64,000 bases of DNA, from NCBI GenBank assembly GCA_903939735.1, contig CAJAIA010000020.1, positions 36,879 to 100,878 of the forward strand, written 5' to 3'. The position numbers and the translations under genes are program-made. The notes beneath the pieces were generated by a model. The model was not told where the DNA came from, did not search any database, and worked only from the letters and a program-made list of their open reading frames with translations. Of this stretch, positions 17,343 through 24,504 are shown piece by piece; the first letter of the stretch is position 1; each line of letters starts with the position of its first letter. The stretch is from an uncultured Ignavibacteria bacterium. Its GTDB lineage: Bacteria > Bacteroidota > Ignavibacteria > Kapaibacteriales > Kapaibacteriaceae.

Positions 17343-17532
17343 ACCTATCTGAACAGCGACCTCTGTTCGAGCCGACATTACGCCGATCGAAGTAGCTGAT
17401 ATCGTGTTGTTCTGCGCACATACCGCAACAAATTCATCAACATACGCAGGATCGACACTCACCAACAGTCCACCGCTTGTTTGCGGATCGCACAGCACCG
17501 CTGATGCGTCGAGCAACGCAGTGCACGATGCT
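17340..17532 (-). pseudogene. selD 3' fragment B (internal deletion)
   Basis: A second selD remnant, sharing the alternative C-terminus of the intact gene ([20 protein letters not shown] ending VAVQIG). Relative to it, 126 nt (42 codons) are missing in frame between two GCGGTGC copies, giving [13 protein letters not shown]. Two amino-acid changes (His to Tyr, Met to Ile) are present. The fragment begins at the same 19-bp core (17514-17532), preceded by a scrap of the tail remnant (17538-17549). It is not functional. Confidence 0.82.
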
Positions 17533-17567
17533 ACCACTTGCTGGTAGGAGATAGGGACCTCCAATTA

Positions 17568-19031
17568 TTAACGCTTAGCAACCCGTCGAACAAAGTCCAC
17601 AACGTTCTCAATCTCAATGTCTCTCGCGATTATCTCGCCCCCTCTTCCAAGAATGAGAATTGTCGGGAATGATGTTATAGCCAACTGATCAGCTAGCCTC
17701 TTGATGCTACCCTGGGATTTATGAGCAAACAACTGTTCTCCGCTCCTGTTCTGAGAAAAACGCTTCCAGATCGGGAAACGAGCACTATTCTCACACGCTA
17801 TGTGAATAGTCCGAAACCCCATGGACTCGATAGTGTCTGCAGTGGCCTCAACCAGATCGTAGCTATCGATACAGGGCTTGCACCAAGTGCCCCAAAAGTG
17901 GAGCATGTACATCGAATCAGGATTAATCTCACGAGTAATGATGACAGAGTCATACCGTGTGCCCTCAAACGAATCTATGACCTTCGTTGAAAGAGCGTCG
18001 CATAAACTTTGCAGATCGATTCGAAGTCTGCTACAGAAGTACGAAGAGTCAGTTTCGGCAAGGCTCATGAGGTAACGTGGCAACTCCTCCGTACACCGTT
18101 CGAAGTGAAAACCTGGAACAACCGACGATCTCTGATACAAACCATACCCTACTTCACACGCACAGGACTCTCCAGCAATTGAGAGCACCTTTTTCGCAAC
18201 GTCTAGAGATAGTCGTCTGTCTAAAGTGCCATCTTTGGAGCGCATCCATTTCGGCATTTGGTAGGCCGACGCATATGCAATACTCCTTACCATCATATAT
18301 GCCTCATTAGACAATGATATCATGCGCAGAGATCTCGCTCCCTTTCTCGACTCGAATACCTCGCGTCTTCCATTTGTAGATGTCTCTGCTTCGACTCTTG
18401 CAGAGTCCGATTCAGCCTCGTATCGCGTCTGCACGGAATTGATGTACCAACGGACAGGTTCAATCACACTGTCACGAATAACTGCCTTTTGAAATGGCAT
18501 GTAGAACATGTCTGATAGTGTGGCCTCCGCTATGTTCAGCTGCTTATTGATCTCAGCGTACGCCTGAGAGAGCATGGCCGATGAGGCAACTATAGGCCAT
18601 ACTGCACGAGTGAGATGCCTTACCGCTTCGCTATATCGCTCAATCACCGGATCATTTGCCTGTGCAGACGCGTGATAGCATGTGAAACGAACAACTAGCG
18701 AATCGTGAAGCAAGGGATTTATGAAAAATTCCCGCGCATATGCTCCCTCAGGGAGATAAATGTTTGCATGGTACGCCTTGCTCTTATCGAGTTCAATGCT
18801 GAAGAATTGATTCAATGGACCGCTATACAATGTGTCACCACTACTCGCCAGGGTCAATTGCCAATTCACGTTACTGCTCAGGTTATCGATGCGTAACGTA
18901 ATCTCTTTGGACTCTATTTTGCGAAGCACTTGTGCAGGTACGTATTGGCAGGTAAATACCACCTGAAACAAAATCACCAGCCATACTCTATTGATATAGC
19001 TGGCGTTGCATACATTGTACTCAGAGATCAT
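17568..19031 (-). CDS. Exported TlpA-like thioredoxin-fold protein
   Basis: A 487-residue protein with an N-terminal hydrophobic segment (NRVWLVILFQVVFTC) and a C-terminal TlpA/AhpC-type thioredoxin domain containing the redox motif FWGTWCKPCID near residue 382 and the cis-proline region ITSFPTILIL. The middle (about residues 60-350) is not recognised, though such N-terminal DUF4369-like domains are common in Bacteroidota TlpA proteins. It probably reduces disulfides in the periplasm. The ATG at 19031 overlaps the stop of the upstream gene (TAATG). Base and codon use appear more A/T-rich than in the flanking operons. Confidence 0.8.
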   Translation of the reverse strand: MISEYNVCNASYINRVWLVILFQVVFTCQYVPAQVLRKIESKEITLRIDNLSSNVNWQLTLASSGDTLYSGPLNQFFSIELDKSKAYHANIYLPEGAYAREFFINPLLHDSLVVRFTCYHASAQANDPVIERYSEAVRHLTRAVWPIVASSAMLSQAYAEINKQLNIAEATLSDMFYMPFQKAVIRDSVIEPVRWYINSVQTRYEAESDSARVEAETSTNGRREVFESRKGARSLRMISLSNEAYMMVRSIAYASAYQMPKWMRSKDGTLDRRLSLDVAKKVLSIAGESCACEVGYGLYQRSSVVPGFHFERCTEELPRYLMSLAETDSSYFCSRLRIDLQSLCDALSTKVIDSFEGTRYDSVIITREINPDSMYMLHFWGTWCKPCIDSYDLVEATADTIESMGFRTIHIACENSARFPIWKRFSQNRSGEQLFAHKSQGSIKRLADQLAITSFPTILILGRGGEIIARDIEIENVVDFVRRVAKR

Positions 19032-19501
19032 TAGTTGAACGACCCCAAGTAGCCAGGTGCTGCCTGAGGGTCGCTTGTGAGAACGCATTCGACTCTGTTC
19101 CCGTTACAATCTCCCCCACAAACTGGTGGTAGAGAACACGGATCGTAGTTACAAGCCGGGTGGCTGCATCTGTGAACCATTCCGCCCGCCCCATTGAAGA
19201 TATACGAGTTTCCACCTGAAACAGTCAGTGCAATCCAACAGGTAAACGCTTTGCCGGACTTAACACCGCGCCCCCACAAAAACCAGTTTGACCCAGACTT
19301 GACAAGGTCTATAGTAGTCGGAGACACCGTCGACCCGTCGTTGAACTCTTGTTCAAAGGCGCTAGCGAGAGTCACCTTGCTTGCTGAGAACGTGTACGTA
19401 CCTCCACTGATTGTCGCTACAACGGTCTGTGAATGTGCGCTCGATACAAGTGCAACGAGCGCTACACCTGTCAACAGAATCGCACGGATGAACTTTCTCA
19501 T
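19031..19501 (-). CDS. Small secreted cysteine-rich protein, unknown
   Basis: A 156-residue protein with a clear signal peptide (MRKFIRAILLTGVALVALVS, cleavage after AHS). The mature part has a region with SGGNSYIFNGAGG and a C-terminal cluster of seven cysteines (HRCSHPACNYDPCSLPPVC and GGDCNGNRVEC), suggesting disulfides or metal binding. No family is recognised. The ATG at 19501 is chosen because GGAG lies 6-7 nt upstream. It is coupled to the TlpA-like gene, which could be its thiol partner (inference). Confidence 0.7.
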   Translation of the reverse strand: MRKFIRAILLTGVALVALVSSAHSQTVVATISGGTYTFSASKVTLASAFEQEFNDGSTVSPTTIDLVKSGSNWFLWGRGVKSGKAFTCWIALTVSGGNSYIFNGAGGMVHRCSHPACNYDPCSLPPVCGGDCNGNRVECVLTSDPQAAPGYLGSFN

Positions 19502-19642
19502 ATACATCTCCAAATTGAGTGAAATAGATAGTATTGTCCACTTTGTTTGTAGTTGGACTCTTGATCGTATGTTGATTGAAAGCCAGTGAATTGTATAGAT
19601 ACCTCCATATGCTGTAGATGATGCATACTGTGATTGCGTGAT

Positions 19643-19939
19643 TTAGGAGGCCAGTTTCAGAACACCGTCATTGTATTCGATCCCGTGAAGAATACTGGCG
19701 GCGTGAACGAATCCATCAATCCTCCGCCATGTCTTCTCTGCCTGTTTCGCGAGCATGAACATCATTCTAACTGCAGCCTCTCCTGGGCCGTTAGCGTTGG
19801 TCTACTTACTCCATTGTCTGATCGAAGCTAACATTGATTCAATCTCGTTCGTCGGCTCTATGGACCTAAAGTGTTCGGCTATACTTGACGACGCAGTGAG
19901 AACATACACCAACATATTTACACGAGCAAACGTAATCCA
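19643..19939 (-). pseudogene. Decayed IS256-family transposase C-terminus
   Basis: Two minus-strand frames together read like the end of a mutator/IS256 transposase. The first (to about 19803) contains EHFRSIEPTNEIESMLASIR, corresponding to the family's W-x-x-RTTNPIES-x-FATVR. A stop and frameshift follow, then MMFMLAKQAEKTWRRIDGF ... GIEYNDGV, corresponding to the MFKLA-x2-AEK-x-WR-x-LDG...GV-x-F-x-DG tail. The N-terminal DDE part is absent and no terminal inverted repeats are visible, so it is a relic. The rest of 19514-20025 shows nothing recognisable. Confidence 0.65.
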
Positions 19940-20025
19940 CATTGGTCGTGCGGGCAACAGAGAGCACGACGAAACACAGCTCCAGGCTCTGTCACCCTAT
20001 TCGGCATGATCTCCGCTATACGATG

Positions 20026-20150
20026 CAACGCAGTGCACGATGCTGCACCCTTTACTTCCATATCCATTACTGCAGTGTACCGAGTGCCATACCCTTCTCG
20101 GCGAGGTTCTGTTGTCCGATACAGAAATACTTACTGGTTGGGATACGATT
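20026..20150 (-). repeat. Tail repeat copy C plus 19-bp selD core
   Basis: Directly downstream of the selD stop, the minus strand reads RIPTSKYFCIGQQNLAEK ... GTLQ-stop (20067), then GGGTGC and the core sequence caacgcagtgcacgatgct (20026-20044 on the plus strand), at which point similarity to selD ends and transposase-relic DNA begins. Confidence 0.75.
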
Positions 20151-21195
20151 AACCTATCTGAACAGCGACCTCTGTTCGAGCCGACATTACGCCGATCGAA
20201 GTAGCTGACATCGTGTTGTTCTGCGCACACACCGCAACGAACTCATCAACATGCGCAGGATCGACACTCACCAACAGTCCACCGCTTGTTTGCGGATCGC
20301 ACAGCACCGCACGCTGCTCGTCCGTGAGCGCACTGATGCGATGACCATACGCTGCGAAATTGCGATTGGTGCCACCAGGCACGCAGCCTTGTGCGACGTA
20401 AGAACGAATCGCGGCATCATCGATGAGTGGCACCGCTGATGCGTCGAGCAACGCAGTGCACGATGCTCCATCGGCGAGCTCGACTAAGTGTCCGAGTAGA
20501 CCAAACCCCGTGACGTCGGTCATCGCATGCACGTAGGGCAATGCGCCAAACGCTGCACCTGCTGAATTGAGTTTCACCATCACGTCGCGCGCCCATGTAG
20601 CGTGCTCAGGTTGCAGCACGCCATTCTTCTCGGCCGTGGTGAGGATGCCGACTCCGAGCGGTTTGGTGAGAAATAACACGTCGCCTACCTTGGCGCCTGT
20701 GTTTGTTTTGAGATGGTTCAGTGCTACTCGCCCCGTAACGGCCAGACCAAAGATCGGCTCCGGACTGTCGATGCTATGTCCGCCTGCAAGGGGAATGCCT
20801 GCTTCGGCGCACGCCATGCGTGCCCCTTCCAAGACTAAGCGTGCAGCCTCGACCGGCACCGTATTGACGGGCCATCCCAACACGGCAATGGCCATCATCG
20901 GCGTACCGCCCATTGCATAGACATCGCTGATTGCGTTCACACTAGCGATGCGACCAAAGTCAACAGGATCATCGACGATGGGCATGAAGAAATCTGTCGT
21001 GCTCACAACCGCCGTACCATCACCAAGGTCGTACACAGCTGCATCATCGCGTGATGCATTGCCTACGAGCAACCGCGCATCATGCGGTGCAACAAACGTC
21101 GAATGCAAGATGGTGTCGAGCACGGATGGAGAAATCTTACATCCACAGCCAGCGCCGTGCGAATACTGCGTTAGCCGATATGAAGGTGTGCTCAT
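20149..21195 (-). CDS. selD: Selenide, water dikinase (selenophosphate synthetase)
   Basis: A 348-residue SelD, making selenophosphate from selenide and ATP. The catalytic Cys17 and Lys20 lie in [13 protein letters not shown], at the same numbering as E. coli. Further signature blocks are [45 protein letters not shown] and [11 protein letters not shown]. The ATG at 21195 overlaps the selU stop (ATGA). The last 30 residues ([14 protein letters not shown] ... VAVQIG) differ from those of the downstream orphan fragment A, as though the 3' end had been exchanged. With selU next to it, the product most likely serves tRNA 2-selenouridine; no selA or selB is in the window. Confidence 0.94.
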   Translation of the reverse strand: MSTPSYRLTQYSHGAGCGCKISPSVLDTILHSTFVAPHDARLLVGNASRDDAAVYDLGDGTAVVSTTDFFMPIVDDPVDFGRIASVNAISDVYAMGGTPMMAIAVLGWPVNTVPVEAARLVLEGARMACAEAGIPLAGGHSIDSPEPIFGLAVTGRVALNHLKTNTGAKVGDVLFLTKPLGVGILTTAEKNGVLQPEHATWARDVMVKLNSAGAAFGALPYVHAMTDVTGFGLLGHLVELADGASCTALLDASAVPLIDDAAIRSYVAQGCVPGGTNRNFAAYGHRISALTDEQRAVLCDPQTSGGLLVSVDPAHVDEFVAVCAQNNTMSATSIGVMSARTEVAVQIG

Positions 21196-22127
21196 GGCGT
21201 GTTGTTGTTGATGCGTTGGGTTTGACAATACGTGTAGGTCGCGTCGTAGTACGACAAGGCAAGGTCTGCTGCGGTCGCGAGATCGCCCGCTGCAACAGCT
21301 TCGCAGGCGCGCTGATAGCGATCGCCACCAAGCTTGCGCTCGATGCGAGAGAATGCAGAGAGCAACATCTCAGCAGAAACTTCACCGTAGTCGCGCACTA
21401 AGCGAGCGATGCGTTCTTCGCGCGGTGTGTCAAGCGTCGTCATCCGAGCTGACTGCATGGCATCGAAGAGCACATCGGGAAGATGCACTGTGCCGATGGT
21501 GCGGCTTTCATCTTCGACGTAGATCTCGCGTGATGGATCGCACGAAGAGAGGAAGAGTGCAATGTTGTTATGCACTTGCTCCGTTGTGGGCTGCGTGCCC
21601 ATTGCGCCAAATGCCGAGCCCTTATGATTGGCGAGCGCTTCGAGGTCGAGCACGCGCTCACCACGTGCAGCAAGCGCATGCAGATGATCTGTCTTCCCTG
21701 CTCCCGTCATGCCGGCAATCACATGATACTTCCACGGCTGTGCAATCACACTGCGCGCCCACGACTTGAAGCCCTTGTACCCGCGTGGCACGATGCGTGG
21801 TTGCAATCCGGCAGCTGCATAAAGCCAAGCTACCGACGAGCTGCGCATGCCGCCGCGCCAACAGTAGACGATGAGCGGACGGTCGAGGGCACGTGCTTGA
21901 TCGACGAGTTCATGCATGCGCGGACCGACATAGCGCAAGCCTTCGTCGAAGGCGATCGTTGCGCCCTGCTGCACATACAGCGTGCCTACATGCGCACGCT
22001 CGTCGTTGCTGAAGAGTGGGATGTTGACTGCATTCGGAATGTGTCCCTGCTGGTATTCAGCAGGTGAACGCACATCGATGATGGCGTACTGTGGATCTCG
22101 CAGATCGTCAAACACCGTAGTCATCAT
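21192..22127 (-). CDS. selU: tRNA 2-selenouridine synthase
   Basis: A 311-residue SelU/MnmH (YbbB). The N-terminal rhodanese domain has [20 protein letters not shown] and the active-site loop [11 protein letters not shown] (Cys at about residue 89); the C-terminal P-loop domain has [14 protein letters not shown]. It replaces 2-thiouridine at the wobble position of Lys, Glu and Gln tRNAs by 2-selenouridine, through a geranylated intermediate. The ATG at 22127 lies within the end of the upstream exonuclease gene; selD overlaps its stop. The three genes form one operon. Confidence 0.92.
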   Translation of the reverse strand: MMTTVFDDLRDPQYAIIDVRSPAEYQQGHIPNAVNIPLFSNDERAHVGTLYVQQGATIAFDEGLRYVGPRMHELVDQARALDRPLIVYCWRGGMRSSSVAWLYAAAGLQPRIVPRGYKGFKSWARSVIAQPWKYHVIAGMTGAGKTDHLHALAARGERVLDLEALANHKGSAFGAMGTQPTTEQVHNNIALFLSSCDPSREIYVEDESRTIGTVHLPDVLFDAMQSARMTTLDTPREERIARLVRDYGEVSAEMLLSAFSRIERKLGGDRYQRACEAVAAGDLATAADLALSYYDATYTYCQTQRINNNTP

Positions 22128-23871
22128 GCTCCGGCAGCTGCGAGTACTCGGACGGCGGAGCAACAACCTGCTCTGTATCACCGCGACGATACTGATTCAA
22201 GGTCGCATTGAGTTCGGATGGGAGTTGGTCAACGTCGCGCACAACTATCGTTGTTGCGCGCTCACGACGTCGGTACAACCATGATGTGATAATCTGGAGC
22301 TCATCAAGTTCGCGATCAGTAAATCCACCACGCGGTGCTGGACGCTGGAACACGTCCATGAGCATGTCGATGAGTGGTTCGCGCGGAGCAGCCGTGCCGA
22401 TCACGCGCTGATACATGAGTCTACCTGCACGGAGCGCATAGACTTCCACCGTCGCATAGCGATCGCTGGTTGGGATCATGATGATAACGTTGGTGTCGGT
22501 GATAGCGAGCGGACGATCGGTACCATGCAACGTGGCACGCTCGATCTCACGAATGCCGTCGCGAAGCATCGCCGCACGCTCGAAGTCAAGATCCATCGCA
22601 GCTTCTTCCATCTGCATCGATAAGCGTCCGATTGCTCCCGACTCAACATTCATCAGGAATCGTCGCGCATCGTCGATTGCTGCGCGGTAATCATCTATCG
22701 TCTGATGCAATGCACACGGACCTAGGCAGCGCTTGATGTGGTAGTCGAAGCACGGCCGAACGTCGGCATGCGGAAAGAGCGCGCCGTTGCACGTTCGGAG
22801 TTGGTGCTCCCGCACGACCATGTCGCGAATGCGCTCGGCCATGCGCTGACTCCGGAACGGACCAAAATACTCGCCTCCATCGTCCTCGATGCGATGCACA
22901 AGCTCAAGTCGTGGGAAGTCTTCCGTTGTGATCTTCAGGAACGCTGGCGCATGATACTCCAGGCTTGCTCGGTTATGGAGCGGACGCTTGGTCTTGATCT
23001 CGCGTGATTCGAGGAGCATTGCACCGAGCTCGGTACCGGTTACTTCCCACTCGATGTGCCGGATATACCGAATCATCTTCTGCACAGATTTGCCGTGCAG
23101 CGGACCGTCGTGGAAGTACTGTCGCACGCGATCGCGGAGCGACTTTGCTTTGCCGATATAGAGTGTGTTTTTCTTGGTGTTCAGGAAGTAATACACACCC
23201 GGCTCATCCGGCACTTCATCAAGGCGCGGCGCGAGGAGCTGTTTGACGCGTTGATTTGACTTCGTCGGTGCGAGCTGACGTTGCGCGTGCTGGAGATCGA
23301 TGAGATCACCAAGCGTTGCGGCATCGTGCTCTGACCGTGCGCGCTCAATCAGTTTGATCAACACCTTTGCAGTCGCTTCCGTATCACCCATCGCTCGGTG
23401 GCGGGCTGTGATCGTGCAACCGTAGTGCTCTGCAACAACGCCAAGATTATGTTTTGCCAGACCAGTGCTGAGACGTCGCGACAGTCGGCATGTGCACAGA
23501 CGTGGGACGTCTGGCACTGGCTCGCCCATGCGCTGGATGGCATGACTGACGAAACTCCAATCAAACCCGACATTGTGCCCGACGAAGACTACTACCTGGT
23601 CATCTGCGGCCAGCTCTGCAGCGATCGTAGGCATCACCGCATCCTCATCGGGGGCATCACGAACCATGTCTTCTGAGATACCCGTCATCAACTGAATGAA
23701 GTCTGGGATGGGCTGCCGCGGATTCATCAGCGACTCGTACCGACGCACGATATCGTCGTCCTCGACCACGCACATCGCGATTTCGGTCATGCGATGATCA
23801 TGCGCCTTGCCGCCCGTCGTCTCGACGTCGACGACGATAAACCGGACTTGATCTAGAGGGGTCGTGAGCAC
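22108..23871 (-). CDS. DnaQ-type exonuclease fused to a UvrC/Cho-like GIY-YIG nuclease
   Basis: A 587-residue fusion. Residues 1-175 are a DEDDh 3'-5' exonuclease (VVDVETTGG; GHNVGFDWSFV; HRAMGDTEAT). About residues 220-300 form a GIY-YIG domain (PGVYYFLNTKKNTLYIGKA, with RDRVRQYF), and the UVR segment is around residue 410-430 (EEAAMDLDFERAAMLRDGI). The UvrC RNase H-like endonuclease and helix-hairpin-helix domains are missing, so it resembles Cho and could make only the 3' incision. The start is GTG at 23871, 4 nt after a TATTTTG box. It is the first gene of the selU-selD operon. Confidence 0.88.
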   Translation of the reverse strand: MLTTPLDQVRFIVVDVETTGGKAHDHRMTEIAMCVVEDDDIVRRYESLMNPRQPIPDFIQLMTGISEDMVRDAPDEDAVMPTIAAELAADDQVVVFVGHNVGFDWSFVSHAIQRMGEPVPDVPRLCTCRLSRRLSTGLAKHNLGVVAEHYGCTITARHRAMGDTEATAKVLIKLIERARSEHDAATLGDLIDLQHAQRQLAPTKSNQRVKQLLAPRLDEVPDEPGVYYFLNTKKNTLYIGKAKSLRDRVRQYFHDGPLHGKSVQKMIRYIRHIEWEVTGTELGAMLLESREIKTKRPLHNRASLEYHAPAFLKITTEDFPRLELVHRIEDDGGEYFGPFRSQRMAERIRDMVVREHQLRTCNGALFPHADVRPCFDYHIKRCLGPCALHQTIDDYRAAIDDARRFLMNVESGAIGRLSMQMEEAAMDLDFERAAMLRDGIREIERATLHGTDRPLAITDTNVIIMIPTSDRYATVEVYALRAGRLMYQRVIGTAAPREPLIDMLMDVFQRPAPRGGFTDRELDELQIITSWLYRRRERATTIVVRDVDQLPSELNATLNQYRRGDTEQVVAPPSEYSQLPEHDDYGV

Positions 23872-23875
23872 GCCG

Positions 23876-23882
23876 CAAAATA
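23876..23882 (-). promoter_or_regulatory. -7 box TATTTTG for the nuclease-selU-selD operon
   Basis: Minus-strand TATTTTG ends 4 nt before the GTG start at 23871, leaving no room for a Shine-Dalgarno sequence. Confidence 0.45.
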
Positions 23883-23910
23883 GTATGCGGCGTGCTCCAT
23901 TCCCCCATCG

Positions 23911-24486
23911 TTATCGCACAACTACAGGGAATACGACCGAAACGTCGGTCTCGTCGCTCGGCGTGGTGCCGTTTTTCGACGTAGCATTGTCGAAATGCGA
24001 CAACTGTACCGACATTGTACCGGCAGGAGCAGAGCCACTCTGGCTTAGCGCAAATGCCAATCCGACAGGCAACTGGCGGCTGTCCTTGTCAGTGATCGTC
24101 AGCGTGCCAAGGCCATCGCTAAGCTGATAGAAGAACTGGTGGTTATCCCGCTCGGCCTCGATCGTTGCCGTGAGATCCTCAGCAGGCGACACGGATCGAT
24201 TGGCGACACGCAGTCTTCCGGTGTATGTGATCCCAGGACGGAGCACGACAGTGTCGATACGGTTCGGGTTTGCCCCACCCGGACCGTCAAGATCTTCCCA
24301 CGTCACGATCTGTCGTGGAACTGTTGAATCGGATGCCGTGAGCTCGATCTCGATCGTTGTCACGACGTCGTGATCTGCGTGATCGTGCGGGTCGCTGCCG
24401 TGCTCCGAGCATCCGCTGAGCCCGAGGGCCATAATCGTGATCGCAGCAACCGGAGCAAATCGCTGTGTGAATGTGGTGATGTTCAT
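23911..24486 (-). CDS. His-rich lipoprotein linked to a TonB receptor
   Basis: A 191-residue lipoprotein: hydrophobic signal, lipobox LSGC, then a metal-binding-like stretch EHGSDPHDHADHD directly after the lipidated cysteine. The rest (TTIEIELTASDSTVPRQIVT ... LRVANRSVSPAEDL ... VFPVVVR) looks like a beta-sandwich. It starts 18 bp after the TonB receptor gene with AGAGG upstream. A role in capturing or sensing a metal for the receptor is inference from the His cluster and the operon. Confidence 0.78.
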   Translation of the reverse strand: MNITTFTQRFAPVAAITIMALGLSGCSEHGSDPHDHADHDVVTTIEIELTASDSTVPRQIVTWEDLDGPGGANPNRIDTVVLRPGITYTGRLRVANRSVSPAEDLTATIEAERDNHQFFYQLSDGLGTLTITDKDSRQLPVGLAFALSQSGSAPAGTMSVQLSHFDNATSKNGTTPSDETDVSVVFPVVVR

Positions 24487-24504
24487 CGCAAACCTCTGAA
24501 TGAG

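Noticed and set aside
19755..20009. 84-codon plus-strand open frame between the selD tail and the secreted genes
   Set aside because: It is antisense to the transposase relic and shows no features of its own.
19997..20230. 77-codon minus-strand open frame overlapping the selD end
   Set aside because: It reads the selD 3' end and tail repeat in a wrong frame; its near copy at 17224-17421 shares only the DNA repeat.
20149..21195. Selenocysteine insertion system
   Set aside because: selD is paired with selU only; no selA, selB or tRNA-Sec is in the window, and SelD position 17 is Cys rather than Sec.
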